Shown: positions 49,724-61,459, counted from the first letter of the stretch. The stretch: 64,000 bases of DNA from Hemibagrus wyckioides (GCF_019097595.1 NC_080734.1:10549392-10613391); one strand, 5' to 3'. Made by a program: numbers and translations. The notes: generated by a model not told the origin, from the letters alone.

Positions 49724-50403
49724 AAAACATCACCAGAGCTTCATATCCACATGAAAAATACATACATTTTTAATTCCACACTAACAAAAGTCAGATTTGC
49801 CCAAACGCATTGCCTACTCTTTCTTCCTTCCTTTCAACCAAATTTGAACCTCAGCACCAGTTTTCCATTTCCTCCCGCTCTGTTTTCATCTCTCACTCTC
49901 GTGAAAATAGTCTCTTTGTTCACAGAGAGAGGGAAGTCTAAACCATGCTCCCACAGTAAGCTTTAATCAGCAAAAGGCCACATTATAGCCACTAACTTTA
50001 ACCTGTGCTCTACACACAAACACACAGACACAACACTTACGACACGACCTGCATGTGTGTGTTTGTGCTTTTCCAATAACAGAACTCTAAAGTGCTTATG
50101 TCTGTGCTTTGCTACAAGACATTTATCCCCGAGGGATTGAGCCATTATGTGACTGATGATGTGTGTGTGTGTGTGAGAGAGAGAGAGAGGCCAGTAGAGC
50201 AGACAGCAAAGCAGACAAATCACCATAAGATCTGTATGTTTCCTAAATGATGAATCCTTGTGACACATCTTGCTACCTAAACTACACTTAGAACTATACT
50301 GGTGTAAGCCTGTGGTACAGAGATCTGCTCAAACACCCCTTTCTCACACACACAAATACACAAACACAAATATGAGAGCAGAGACTCGTGGTGCAACAAA
50401 AAA

Positions 50404-50440
<37 letters not shown>

Positions 50441-50580
50441 AAAACTGGCCATGCTCTCTGGATTGGAGAGGTCATATACTCTCTCTCCACTGTTAATCCC
50501 AGCACCACTAGCTAATTTATGCTCATTTATGTAGAAGAGGGTAGATAGCAGATAGCTGCCCTGTGATGGAACATGAGACA
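48076..50580. other. no gene seen; simple repeats and a short GC-rich patch
   Basis: TG at 48439-48456, GA at 48896-48912, 49689-49721 and 50405-50434, and TG/GA at 50159-50188. A GC-rich patch at 48975-49090 contains a long perfect inverted repeat. ORFs of up to 134 codons show no family I recognise. Confidence 0.55.
48979..49015. other. perfect 12-bp inverted repeat with 13-nt loop
   Basis: TGTGTCTGGCTC (48979-48990) is exactly complementary to GAGCCAGACACA (49004-49015). It lies at the edge of a GC-rich patch with no simple repeat inside it. Confidence 0.7.
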
Positions 50581-50864
50581 TTTTTGATAGATACTGACCA
50601 CTGCAGACCGGGAACACCCCATAAGATCTGAGTTTTGGAGATGCTCTGATCCAGTCGTCTAGCCATCACAATTTTTTCCTTGTCAAACTCGCTCAAATCC
50701 TTACGCTTGTCCATTTTTCCTGTTTCTAACACATCAACTTTGAGGACAAAATGTTCACTTGCTGCCTAATATATCCCACCCACTAACAGGTGCCATGATG
50801 AGGAGATAATCAGTGTTATTCACGTCACCTCTCAGTGCTCATAATGTTATGCCTGATCGGTGTA
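50581..50864 (-). mobile_element. Tc1-like 5' fragment, family A (minus orientation)
   Basis: The terminal repeat at 50845-50864 (ATGTTATGCCTGATCGGTGT region) and the ATG of [20 protein letters not shown] lie on the minus strand. The reading runs to [12 protein letters not shown], where the frame is lost. It stops near TTTTGATAGATACTGACCAC. Only the first DNA-binding helix region is left. Confidence 0.85.
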
Positions 50865-52039
50865 AATATACATCATATATGAGATTCGCTGTATGTGTGA
50901 ATGCAGCATTAGCCTTCACCCTCCCCAGTTCAAAACCATCCTGTCCTTGTGCACACTGATCGCTTAGACACCTGTTCCATAAGAGTGACTGAAGGCAATA
51001 AAGCAAGAGTACATCTATGAGATTTTATGGTTAAACTAAGTGATTTAAGAACAACAGATGAGACAAACAGCATAGCTGAGTCCTGGTTCTGCAATTAGAC
51101 ACCGTAATGCTCTAGACAGTTTACGTCACACAGAAAGTCTCAGTGCTTGACTCATCTGTGGACACATTCACTCATTCACAGAAAACAAGGAAGGGTTGGT
51201 GTGGGCAGAAACATTTAGTTCAATAGTGAGAAGGTGCATATGAAGTGAACAGACAGAAAAATGGAAGAGAAGAAAGACAGCTATAAACACTGAAGTGAGA
51301 TGGATCCGTTTCACTCGCCATGGGGCAGCATGAGCTGTATCGTATTAGAGGTAATAACCGAAAGAGGGAAAGTCCAGCCTGAAGGTCTGCTGTGTGTTTG
51401 ATACAGCTTCTGTTTCACATAAAAGAAACACACACACACACGCTTTGGCTCACTTTTCCATCAGAAACCCAAGCAGATACATTACTGTATACAGCAAGAA
51501 TCTAAAAACAATAGAGAAGTGAATCAGATGAGATGGAAGAGCAAGACATATTAAATCTTGTTATTTTTCTTTCCCTAAATGTGCCCTTCAGAAAGCTACT
51601 ACTCACATGCAGAACGCAAACATGTGCACACTCAGGCCTCTTTCTTTTATAAGAGTGTGGTTTTTCCCACATCTAGCCCAAACCCCGAGGTCATTCACAC
51701 AGCTCTCATTCCATATCCAGTTTCGAAAACATTCCTCTCCCTCGGCCGAGCTGAGTTCACGGCTTACATGGCACCGCGGTGTGAATCCCTCACTCTGAAC
51801 GCCTGGGGATCGGCAGCTATTTCACAATACGCTGAGCAGCAGAAATCATGATATGATATGCACTGAAACTGAAACTTTGGTATCAAAACGTTTAACAAAT
51901 CAATATTATTTTACATGTTCAGCAACCATACCGGTCTATCCGAGAAACAGTAGGGCAGACACAGTGCAGGAGATTACCAGATTATGAGGAGGAAGCAAAT
52001 ATTAATTGTGAATATAAATTGCTTCTTGGCCACTGAGGC
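50865..52039. other. no gene seen
   Basis: Two overlapping short ORFs at 51579-51851 have no recognised family. A short AC run lies near 51428-51441. Confidence 0.5.
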
Positions 52040-52352
52040 ACATTGAACTCATTGTCATGTTCACAGATCCAGTTTGAGATGCTGAATGTTGCAAATTATG
52101 GCTATAAAGGGATACATGTGGTCAGCAGCAATACTCAGAACAGGCTGTGGCATTCAAATGATGCCCAACTGGTGATAAATGGCCCAATGTGTGCTAAAAT
52201 TCGCCACTCGATTACACCACCACAACTAGATGACACAATCAGGTTCATTTGGTTTGGTTCATTGCTGTTAACTCTAAATTCTGATCCTTGCATCTGCATG
52301 TTGTAGCAGAAATTGAACTTCAGCCTGTACCTACTGTAACCTCAGATTCCTA
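52040..52352 (-). mobile_element. Tc1-like internal fragment, family D (minus orientation)
   Basis: Plus-strand words GAACTCATTGTCATGTTCAC, ATAAAGGGATACATGTGGTC, AGCAGCAATACTCAGAACAG, GCTGTGGCATTCAAATGATG and TGTAGCAGAAATTGAAC are the complement of the catalytic region of the CACTTTATTAGG Tc1 family. Both element ends are missing and the frame is broken. The plus-strand ORF over it is a shadow. Confidence 0.7.
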
Positions 52353-53749
52353 AGTGGTGAGTGTATGCTCAGAAATCTTATCCTATCTGAACAGCACTAC
52401 AGTCCTAATCCTAAAATCAGTAGACATGTAGGTAGTTACAGATCAGCTCAGTGCCAGAAGATACAACACCGCCTCCCAGTCTGGTCTAATTCAAAGGGAT
52501 TCGGAAGTCTGTGTCTGCTGCGCTTCATTCACCATCGAGCAGGTTTCCTCCCTTTTCCTTTAGGCATTTAATCAGACAAGCCTGAGCTAACATCATTAAC
52601 TTGACACTGATTCCAAATACCATCAGCTTGACAGATCAAAATCCACCACAGCGCGTTTGGAAATTTTACTAGATCTGAATGTCCGAAAACATTTGTGGCA
52701 TTTGTTTAGATGCTAACGCAGAACAATTACACACAACCTATGCAGCATTTTCAGCAGGCTATAAGCCTGAAGAAACAAAATAACCGCTAGAAAAACAACA
52801 GTAACACTTACCTGTGTTCAGCAAAGAAAGAAGAGAGACGAGGCACAGTCATGTCCACACACACACATGAAGGGAAAAAGAGACAGAAAGACAAACTTGT
52901 TAATTCATTTAAAATGACAGTTAGATTTTATACACACTCAATGAACACATGAAGTCTGAGATTGATTTCCAGTCAATTTTTTAATTCCAGTTAAATTGAG
53001 ATTTCTGTACATTCAACTAAATTCAGTGGTCAGATCGGATCCAGTGTGGCAAGATGAATTAAAACCAACATTATGGAAGGTGTGATGCTACGACACTATA
53101 TTGTACATAATAACACACACTGTATACTAACTGTGTGTTCATGTATGCAAATAAAATGCTAAGTCATCGATCTGAATGTAATCTGAAGTAGTCTCTGGTA
53201 AAAGAATTTCCTTCGGGAAGTTCTATCTTATCTGGAACAGATGAATGGTGTAAACACTCGATGTATGTCTTGTTTGAATTATAAAAATAGTATTTCAAAA
53301 ATAGCAGCACGAAAAAAATCTGTTTTCACAGTTCGAATGCATAAAATTAATATGATTGTGACTTGCTCTCACAACCCTGAATCATACAAGCCCTAGTCTG
53401 GGAACCCCTGATATAGGTGATTAATCCACTGAGTGGGAAAGCTCTGTGTGAATGAGTGTGTGAATGAGTGTGTGTGTGTGTGTGTGTGTTAATAAGCCTG
53501 AGTAAGAGTATGGAGGATAAACTGAAGTCTACCGATTAGAAACTTTGTTCTTTCACTTTTTGAGTGTGTGTGTGTGTGTGTGTGTCTGTGCTGGGGTGCA
53601 TTGAGGTTCAGTGAATATGAGTTAGAGATTCTGAATGTGGTTGAATTACTGCACAAAAGAGTGAACATTCCTCCCAGCTGCACTGCATTCCTGCCCCACC
53701 AAATCTCCACAGGTCAGGAGGAGAGCGCAGACCCTGCTGCGTTAGGCCA

Positions 53750-53787
<38 letters not shown>

Positions 53788-54614
53788 ACACACATACACA
53801 CACACACACACACAGAAACTGAAAGACATGCAGACAGACACCGAAACAAGACACACAGACATGTAGAGACACCAAGACATACACAATCAGACACACACAC
53901 ACACACACAGTAACTTAAAGCACTGTTCACTCTGTATTCAACCCTCCACACAACTGTTTCACACAGGTCACATATATGTAGAGCCGATGTTATCATTAGG
54001 ACGTCAGTCTAACAGCTGTTAGGTGATGTATGAGTGGTAAAGACATGCAGGACTCCAGGAACTGACAAGAACATATGAGGGACAAAAAACAAGTGTCTGT
54101 GCTTCATCACGCATTCAGCCAGACGAGGAAAACTGCACTGCTGCCTCAGACAGCTCTGCGCATGATATACGACAGGGATGCACCCGAAAGAGACGCGTGC
54201 CAAAATGTCTTGTTATGTTGTGACAAATTTGACAAAATATTCTGAACCTGAAGTTTATATTGTGCTCTCCTGCAGGACTCATGCTGATGCTAATTAAAGG
54301 GATAGTTTTAACAATTAAACTTGTAAGAGTATAAAACACTTCGGATGACATAAGATTACTTGATTTGAATGAACCTGAAGTTTATATTGTGTTATATATT
54401 GTTATATAATGTTTATATTGTTACATACTTTGTCAATACAAAAAAAAAAACACCTCAAAAAAACAGGAGGAGGATGAAAAAAAACAACCACTAGCTAAAT
54501 CCTCAGTAATCCTTTAATTATGGCATGAAGAAAGAATAAAATACTCTGTTACATGCACTCTAATGACACATTCTATGAAAGCAATGGACTGTTAACTGTA
54601 GTATCTCTTCTGAA

Positions 54615-54650
<36 letters not shown>

Positions 54651-56289
54651 TCCAGCTACATACCTGAATAAGGGCTCCTCCTCTTCCTGAGGCCCCAAAG
54701 ACAGATCCCTCTCACAGGCATGACCGTGACCGCTTATCCCCTTGCTCTCCACACACACACACCACAAAGCTGCACTACAAATCAGTGCACTTATAGACAC
54801 ACAAACACACACACACTGCAACTACAACTCTCTAGTGTCAGAGTGATACCTGGCTGCATACATGGATGAGGCACACACACTTGCTCACACACACACTCAC
54901 ATGCACACACCCCCAATAAAGGGTCTGCCTCAGACAGAAAAAGAGAAAATAGGGAATTAACAGAGACCTGGCCAGAGTGACCCCCACCGGGCAGGTTGCC
55001 AAGGTGATGACTGTGCTATCTAGGGAGGTGTGTGGTTGCTAAGGAAGGGCCCCTTTTCCTCCCGCCTAAATATTCTAAAACGAGGACTAAGAGGACTGCT
55101 AATAACACTGACATACAGACACCGGGAGAATGAAGCCTGATGCTCAGTCCATCACGGTGTTAAGAGGAGACAGCGGCTACTGAGATCTGGTCACTGTACT
55201 GCTGAGGATTCATTCATTAATGTTTTCTCACTACATATGAATGTAGGCTTAATCACTCTAAGATACAAGATAACACTTAATATTACTTTAAATCACTATT
55301 ACTATTTTTGCATTTGATTTCTCTACACTAGGAAGCTATTAAATGGCTGTAAGACTTACATCGTCGCTATAATTGTGAAAATTTCTCATAAAATATTACA
55401 AATTTCTACAGGTGTTTTGAAATCCAGATAAAATCTCTTGGCTATATAATTTTATTATAGATTAGATGTCATAAAAATTTTAATCCTGCTTTAACTGTGG
55501 CACCGTTCACAGTGTGCTTTATCACAGTGTATTTCCTTAACCTCTCCTGTATGTATCTATCTAAAGCGCAAGATTTCTGGCTCAAAATAAAGCAGCATAT
55601 TATATTAAGGGTTACATACACTATATGTCTTGAATATATTCTCAGAAGCCAGAAAGTGAATCCTGCTGTGGCTTCTTTTAATGTGCACAAAAGGAAAAAT
55701 TTGAGGGTGAAGCCGAAATCAAATTTCGAGAGAGCCCCGGGCTGAATCGTGGCCCCGAGAGTACTAAATCTTAAAGAATTTTTTTCTTCATTTATCTGCC
55801 AAATGTATTTAATTTGTTTTCGTATCAATGAATAATGGACGAATCATTTGCTCGGATTTATACTTTCCAGTCAAATTGAATCTCCGAATGACAGAAAAAC
55901 CTCTTGTTTATTAAGGTTTGAAGCTGTTAATCTGCTTAAATGACAAACACATTTTCATTCTAAATCTAATTATTTGGCTAGCAATGTGAGCGTTGTGCCT
56001 ATTTTAATATAAAAACCTGGGAGATTTCGGTCACAGGTTGCCACACTGAAAAGAAAATGTTTCAGATATCAAAAATAAACTACTAAAAAGCAGACGCTGC
56101 AAGGAGACATGAATGGGGCCAAGCATTTTTTTTAAGTTTAGTAGTAGATTTAATTTGTTCTGATCCAACTTCCTGTTTGGCAAATCACAAATACAACACT
56201 AATAAAGTGTTAATGTTGAGCGATTCAAAGTTTTATGTATTACTGAGCAGTTTTATGAATTGGAATGCACTGGATCACATTTAATTAAT
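52353..56289. other. no gene seen; microsatellite-rich
   Basis: TG at 53469-53488 and 53564-53584, AC at 53755-53813, 53890-53908 and 54617-54650. A short retroposon-tail remnant (AGAATTTCCTTCGGGAAG) is near 53203. The patch 54960-55080 is GC-richer and has two RFX-like half sites (GGTTGCCAAGG, GGTTGCTAAGG). No exon was recognised. Confidence 0.5.
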
Positions 56290-56842
56290 TCTGGAGGTGT
56301 GTTCTGAAGACAAAAATTTATATTGTGAAGTGAATTTTCCCATAAGAAATAATGTAAATGCAGATAATCCGTTCCAGCCACCCAAAAATATTACTAAAAA
56401 ATATCGCCAATACGAAGCGTATGGCTGCTTACAAAGAACTGACCCAAGCCAAGCATTCCATGTCAGAGGTCCTCACAGGAAGTCGTGCCACCAAGCTTGG
56501 GCTAAAAATAGCACAGACCACCCACGCCACCAAGCTGTCAACAAAAAAACGCCTGAAAAATCACGTCGGTTTTGAACGCGTGCCGAAGGCAACGACTCTT
56601 ACGGTTGACTATTATGAAACAACTTTCACTGACTGGAAAAAATTCGTAAAGTTGCTTCAGTTGGCTTTGCTTGGCTTTCCACTGACGCAACGGCTCATGG
56701 ACAAACGTGCAACTTAGCTGGTGTTCGGTTCGGTTATATGCCGAAAATTCTTTGTATGCTGATGCAAATTTCTTCCATAATTTCAATTCTTAAGCCGAAA
56801 ATTTGTAAGGGAGACCATTCGTATGCAGAGGTTCCACTGTAA
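56290..56842. repeat. unassigned interspersed DNA repeat with a 119-codon open frame
   Basis: It contains TTTTCCCATAAGAAATAATG, GATAATCCGTTCCAGCCACC and, at the right edge, CGTATGCAGAGGTTCCACTG then TA. In fish genomes these words belong to a widespread element, probably a DNA transposon, whose name I cannot give. The frame at 56358-56717 is basic and shows no domain I recognise. Confidence 0.45.
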
Positions 56843-56877
56843 CCTGCTCCTCACAAAGAGGTGAATTTAGAAAAAGC

Positions 56878-56913
56878 TGAAGAAGAAGAAGAAGAAGAAG
56901 AAGAAGAAGAAGA
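56878..56913. repeat. GAA trinucleotide repeat
   Basis: Twelve consecutive GAA units, immediately right of the preceding repeat. Confidence 0.95.
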
Positions 56914-58084
56914 TGTACAATATGATGCCGCTAAGCACTTTAGGTGCTTTTTAATCCCCTAATAAGATAACATACAATTTCAACAGAGTGTCTATGCACC
57001 TTTGCGCTCAGCCCCTTAATGAATCCAGTAAAATTTCTCTGCAATAGCAGAAACACAGAGTTCAAGTCACACTCCTTCACTTCTGAAGTGTTTCTATTCT
57101 CTATTAAGTCGACTGTGGAAGTTTGGGATCAGAGCAGGCATACAGAGAGGATAAGGGATCTTAATCTAAGAGATTTCAGCTGAAAGACACCATGGTGTCC
57201 ATATGACCCTGAATGCCTGTGGTCTCACTGTGGTGAATGTTTAGTATGGGAACCATCTCCATCCACCCAATCCACCCATCCATCCATCCATCCATCACTC
57301 CCCCTCAGGAAAACACACTTCACTCAGAGGGATTAGTAATATACTATACTATACAAGGAAAACGTTCAACTACACTGAATGGTAACAATTCACTGAAACA
57401 TGGCTACACTGATCCAGTTCCACAAGCACTCTTCATCACCATGACTGAGAGCCACTGAGTGCCACGGACATGATGGAGTGCAGAAAGACAGAAAAAACAG
57501 AGGCGATGTGAGGAACTTTGTTCTACAGCAACCAGAAAAGTGCTACAGAAACAGAGGGAATGTCAGACAGCCTTGGCCCCAATAGTAGCATGACTCACAA
57601 AGACCTTGACATTCCTCTGAGTGTGTGTGTGTATCTCTGTGTGTATCTCTGTGTGAATGTGTGTATATTTTCATGAGAAGAATACTCTATGATCTGTGTC
57701 TGCGTCGGTTTCCTCCCTCATGCATAACGGTATTCAAACATATAGGAGATAAAACAATGGAAACTGACTACGTTCAGCAACCGCGACTCAAACCGAATCA
57801 AAACAAAGTGTATTTCTCACATATCTGCAGGAAGTGCAGGAAAGGGTGTGGCCATGAGAAATGTAAATACTAGAAACGAGTTCATATTTGCTGATCCATT
57901 ATAGAGAGGTTAAAATTTTATTATTAAGTAATAACTACCAGAATATAAACATGTCTAGCACAAGCACAGTACAGAGGCCAGAGTAAGCATGATTTTCTGC
58001 TCATTCAAGCTTTTTATCAGAGTCATTTTTTTCTGGAGGCTAAATTTAAAGGGGAAAAAAAAGCACAATTTCACCACTAACAAT
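56914..58084. other. no gene seen
   Basis: A CATC repeat at 57275-57298 and TG/TATCTC runs near 57619-57668. No exon was recognised. Confidence 0.55.
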
Positions 58085-58103
58085 CATGCTGTCAGGCATG
58101 CAT

Positions 58104-58205
58104 TTCCGGGTTCCATGTTGCTACTTCCGGTTCTGGGACGCAACTTCCGGTTTTGCGATCTCATTTCCGGTTTCCGCCATTTTATGCTCCTCTGTCCTAT
58201 ATAAG
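58104..58205 (+). promoter_or_regulatory. LTR promoter: four TTCCGG sites, YY1-like site, TATA box
   Basis: TTCCGG occurs at 58104, 58125, 58145 and 58165, each in an ETS-like setting (ACTTCCGG or CATTTCCGG). GCCATTTT, a YY1-like word, follows at about 58177-58184. TATATAAG is at 58198-58205. The spacing of the ETS-like sites is about 20 bases, close to two helical turns. Function is inferred from the motifs only. Confidence 0.6.
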
Positions 58206-58325
58206 CTAGCGAGCAGTCCATGCTCCTTGCCAGATGGTCTCTTCAGTCAGCCCTGAGCTTCTGAGACGGCATCCTGCCCTTTTCTTCAGTTCCTGTCTGC
58301 CTGGTTTGTCTCTGCCTTCCTTCAA

Positions 58326-58655
58326 TCAATGACTCTGCCTGTCCTACGTTTAACCTGCTCTCTGGATTTTGGATTATTGGATTGTATGCTGTCAATGTCT
58401 CTGCCGGTCCTACGTTTAACCTGTTCTCTGGATTTGGATTATTGGACTGTATGCTGCTTATGACTCTGCCTGTCCTACGTTTAACCTGCTTTCTGGATTT
58501 TGGATTATTGGATTGTATGCTGTTAATGTCCCTGCCGGTCCTACGTTTAACCTGTTCTCTGGATTTGGATTAGTGGACTGTATGCTGTTAATGACTCTGC
58601 CTGTCCTACGTTTAACCTGTTCTCTGGATTGTGGATTATTGGACTGTATGTGGTT
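58326..58655 (+). repeat. higher-order tandem repeat inside the LTR (131-bp period)
   Basis: The phrase GTCCTACGTTTAACCTG occurs five times, at 58341, 58407, 58472, 58538 and 58603. Two unit types alternate: type A (ACTCTGCCT before the phrase) at 58341, 58472 and 58603, and type B (TCTCTGCCG) at 58407 and 58538. A to A and B to B distances are exactly 131 bp. The array lies between the promoter and the polyadenylation signal. Confidence 0.9.
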
Positions 58656-58742
58656 GTTTCTTTTACTGATTCTACCAGCCTGCTGTATCCTGGTTTTTTC
58701 ATTTTTTTTTTTGAGAACTCTGCCATTTTTTGTGCCGTTCTT

Positions 58743-58748
58743 AATAAA
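58743..58748 (+). terminator. LTR polyadenylation signal
   Basis: AATAAA followed by GACTCTAAGTTTGAACTC and a GT-rich stretch (GGACTGTGTTCTG), as expected for the R/U5 boundary. The same signal is kept in the 3' LTR piece at 61548-61553. Confidence 0.75.
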
Positions 58749-58811
58749 GACTCTAAGTTTGAACTCGGACTGTGTTCTGCATTTGGGTCCTCACCTGCCA
58801 CTCGTGACAGT

Positions 58812-58821
58812 ACCATCTGGC
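58812..58821 (+). other. putative self-priming primer-binding site
   Basis: ACCATCTGGC starts two bases after the end of the 5' LTR. It is exactly complementary to GCCAGATGGT at 58229-58238, which lies where transcription should begin, about 31 bases from the TATA box. In the Tf1/sushi group the 5' end of the RNA is known or proposed to act as its own primer in this way. A host tRNA 3' end that would fit this site is not apparent to me. Confidence 0.65.
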
Positions 58822-58825
58822 CAAC

Positions 58826-59509
58826 ATGGACCCAGCAGAGCCACAGAACATGCAAGCCCTTCTAAGCTCCTTATCTGAGACCTCCACCTCTCACGAACGT
58901 CGTCTCCAGGATCTCGCCTCGGCTACACACGAACTGATCCGTCGCATGAATCAGCTTTCAGTCACTCCACCCTCTTCAGCTCCCTCAGCGACAACGACAC
59001 CCACGAGCTCACCAGGTCATCTTCGGGAGCCACACCTGCCTTACCACGAACGCTTCTCCGGTGAACCAGGACTATGCCGTGCATTTCTGATGCAATGCTC
59101 AGTGATCTTTGAACTTCAACCCTCTTCCTTCCCATCAGACCGCTCCAAGGTAGCCTATGTCATCTCCCTGTTGTCAGGCAAGGCCAAGCTCTGGGCAACC
59201 GCCAAGTGGGAACGTCAGTCTGTACTCTGCTCCTCCTTTGAGTCTTTTTCCAATGAACTCCGCAAGGTCTTTGACACCTCTGCTCCCCAGCAGATCGACG
59301 CATTCGGGAACGCCAAACTGAAAGGTCAGCCCGACGTCTTGGACAACCCAACTACCGACCCACTGTCTCTCGCCCCCCGCCTTCTCCTACCCTCCCTGTC
59401 TCTGCATCCAGGAGCCTTCCACTCTCCCATGCCATGGAGATCGGTCGTCGTCACTTATCCCCTGCTGAGAAGGACAGGCGTCGGGCCTCAGGACTCATCG
59501 TCCATATGA
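58826..59509 (+). pseudogene. gag remnant of the Gypsy element
   Basis: The ATG lies only 17 bases after the LTR. The frame gives MDPAEPQNMQALLSSLSETS, a helical N terminus, a Pro/Ser/Thr linker, then LPYHERFSGEPGLCRAFLMQ and KAKLWATAKWERQSV, typical of Gypsy/sushi capsid proteins, up to about residue 165. After that the frame is foreign because the central part of Gag is deleted. Near 59430-59490 another frame resumes Gag ([20 protein letters not shown]), the stretch that normally leads into the zinc knuckle, but the knuckle itself is missing. It would not form a normal capsid. Confidence 0.85.
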
Positions 59510-60716
59510 CTGTGCTATTGACCTCCTGCCTGGCACTATCCCTTCCCGGGGTCGGCTCTACCAGCTTTCGGGACCCGAAAGAGAGGCTATGACCCAATAT
59601 ATTCAAGATTCCCTCGCGGCCGGGATCATTCGTCCGTCTTCCTCACCTGCTGGGGCTGGGTTCTTCTTTGTAGGGAAGAAGGATGGGTCCTTGCGTCCAT
59701 GCATCGACTACCGTGGGCTTAATGCCATTACTACCAAGAACCGTTACCCATTACCCCTCATGTCTACTGCTTTCGAACTCCTCCAGGGAGCCACTGTCTT
59801 CACCAAACTCGATCTCCGCAACGCCTATCATCTGGTGCGTATTCGAGAGGGTGACGAATGGAAGACTGCATTTAACACCCCAACAGGCCATTATGAATAT
59901 CTGGTAATGCCGTTCGGGCTCACTAATGCCCCTGCTGTATTTCAAGCCCTGGTCAACGACATCCTCCGGGACTTCCTAAACCAGTTTGTCTTTGTGTACT
60001 TGGATGACATCCTCATCTTCTCCCACTCCCTAGAGGAGCCTGTTCACCATGTCCGGTCGGTGCTCCGTCGCCTGCTTCAGAACTGTCTGTATGTGAAAGC
60101 CGAGAAGTGTGAATTCCACACCTCCAGCACCACGTTTTTGGGTTTCATACTCTCGGCCGGTAGCATACAGATGGATCCCAGGCAGGTGGAGGCTTTGAGG
60201 GACTGGCAGTGCCCTGAAAGCCGTAAGCAGCTCCAGCGCTTCCTGGGGTTCGCTAATTTCTACCGGAAGTTCATCAGAGGTTACAGTGCCATTGCGGCAC
60301 CCCTGCACCGACTCACTTCCTCGCTACACCCCTTTTCATGGACTCCAGAGGCTGAGCTAGCCTTTGCCCAACTTAAGAAGCTCTTCACTACTGCTCCTGT
60401 CCTGATTCTTCCGGACCCATCGCGCCAGTTTGTGGTGGAGGTGGATGCATCTGACTGTGGGGTGGGGGCCGTCCTGTCTCAAAGGGCTTCTAAGGACAAT
60501 CGACTCCACCCCTGTGCCTTTTTCTCTCACCGCCTTTCCCCAGCTGAACAGAAGTATGCCATCGGTGAACGGGAGCTTCTGGCTGTGAAACTGGCCCTGG
60601 AGGAGTGGCGCCACTGGTTGGAGGGCACTGAGCAGCCTTTCATTGTATGGACTGACCACAGAAATCTTGAATACCTTCAGACAGCCAAACGACTCAATCC
60701 TCGACAGGCTCGTTGA
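59496..60716 (+). pseudogene. pol remnant: reverse transcriptase and RNase H
   Basis: The frame is open from about 59496 ([13 protein letters not shown]); the first ATG is at 59589. From that ATG there are 375 codons. RT motifs: KLDLRNAYH with catalytic Asp75, [10 protein letters not shown], and YLDD at 137-140. RNase [12 protein letters not shown] with Asp286, GERELLAVK with Glu329 and TDHRNLEY with Asp356, so all expected acidic residues are present. There is no protease. The frame stops just after LNPRQAR at a TGA, where about 4 bases are missing before FFGRFNFTLSFRPGS, which continues in another frame from 60713. The enzyme domains look intact, but the polyprotein is not. Confidence 0.93.
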
Positions 60717-60916
60717 TGTTCTTTGGGCGTTTTAACTTCACCCTCTCATTCCGCCCTGGTTCTAAGAAGGGTAAACCGGACGCCCTTTCACGACTATTCA
60801 CCCCCGATGAGGATGACCCAGCTCCCGAACACATCCTCCCTTCGTCGGTAATCATCCGTGCTCGCAGGGATACAGATTCCAGGCAACTGCCCCAGGAACA
60901 GACTCTTTGTCCCTGA
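60713..60916 (+). pseudogene. pol remnant: RNase H to integrase linker
   Basis: This is the frame-shifted continuation of pol. FFGRFNFTLSFRPGSKKGKP then DALSRLF is the conserved end of the Gypsy RNase H region. It runs on through an acidic linker until the frame is lost again near 60890, where a larger piece of the linker is deleted. Confidence 0.85.
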
Positions 60917-61459
60917 TCACCTTAGGTCTCAGGTCATCCAGTGGTGCCACAGCAGCCGCCTCTTTTGTCATCCCGGGGTTTCCCGTACCTTATCTACTCT
61001 CCAACAGCGTTTCTGGTGGCCATCACTCAAGCACGATATCCAGAGATTTGTGGCAGCCTGTCCCACCTGTGCTCAGCAGAAATCGTCCAGGACCCCACAA
61101 GCTGGGCTCCTGCGCCCCCTTCCGACCCCCAGACGACCTTGGTCCCATATCTCCCTGGACTTTGTCAACAGACTACCTCCTTCTGCCGGCCACACTACCA
61201 TCCTTACGGTGGTGGACCGATTCTCGAAAATGGAGGCTGCCCAGATGCTACTATTACATGTCTTCCGCTTACACGGGTTGCCTCGCAATATTGTGTCTGA
61301 CCGGGGGCCACAGTTCACCTCGAGATTCTGGAAGGAGTTCTGTCACCTCCTGGGTACCTCCATTAGCCTTTCATCTGGCTTCCACCCGCAGACCAACGGC
61401 CAGACGGAGCGATTAAACCAGGAGTTGGAGACTGGGCTCAGAATCCTCTGTTCTGAAGA
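60888..61459 (+). pseudogene. pol remnant: integrase, C terminus deleted
   Basis: In the frame counted from 60858, the zinc-binding HHCC set is H31, H38, C68 and C71 ([12 protein letters not shown] and CPTCAQQK). The catalytic triad is D101 (SLDFVNRLP), D148 (VSDRGPQF) and E184 (NGQTERLNQ), with exactly 35 residues between the last two. About a dozen residues are missing in frame after DRFSK. The C-terminal domain, including any chromodomain, is lost because the sequence jumps into the 3' LTR at about 61460. Confidence 0.9.

Larger units (their letters stand above)
58090..58809 (+). repeat. 5' LTR of the Gypsy element (720 bp)
   Basis: It runs from TGTCAGGCATGCATTTCCGG to CCACTCGTGACA. A U3 of about 140 bp carries the promoter motifs. 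A TATA box is at 58198-58205, a likely transcript start near 58229 and AATAAA at 58743-58748. That makes the R region more than 500 bp, unusually long, and it contains the tandem repeat described separately. Confidence 0.9.

Noticed and set aside
56358..56717. 119-codon basic ORF
   Set aside because: It lies inside an interspersed repeat and shows no domain; kept only as part of that repeat.
58810..58830. Conventional tRNA primer site starting TGG after the 5' LTR
   Set aside because: The bases after TGG do not match a tRNA 3' end that I can recall, and the self-complementary site fits the position better.
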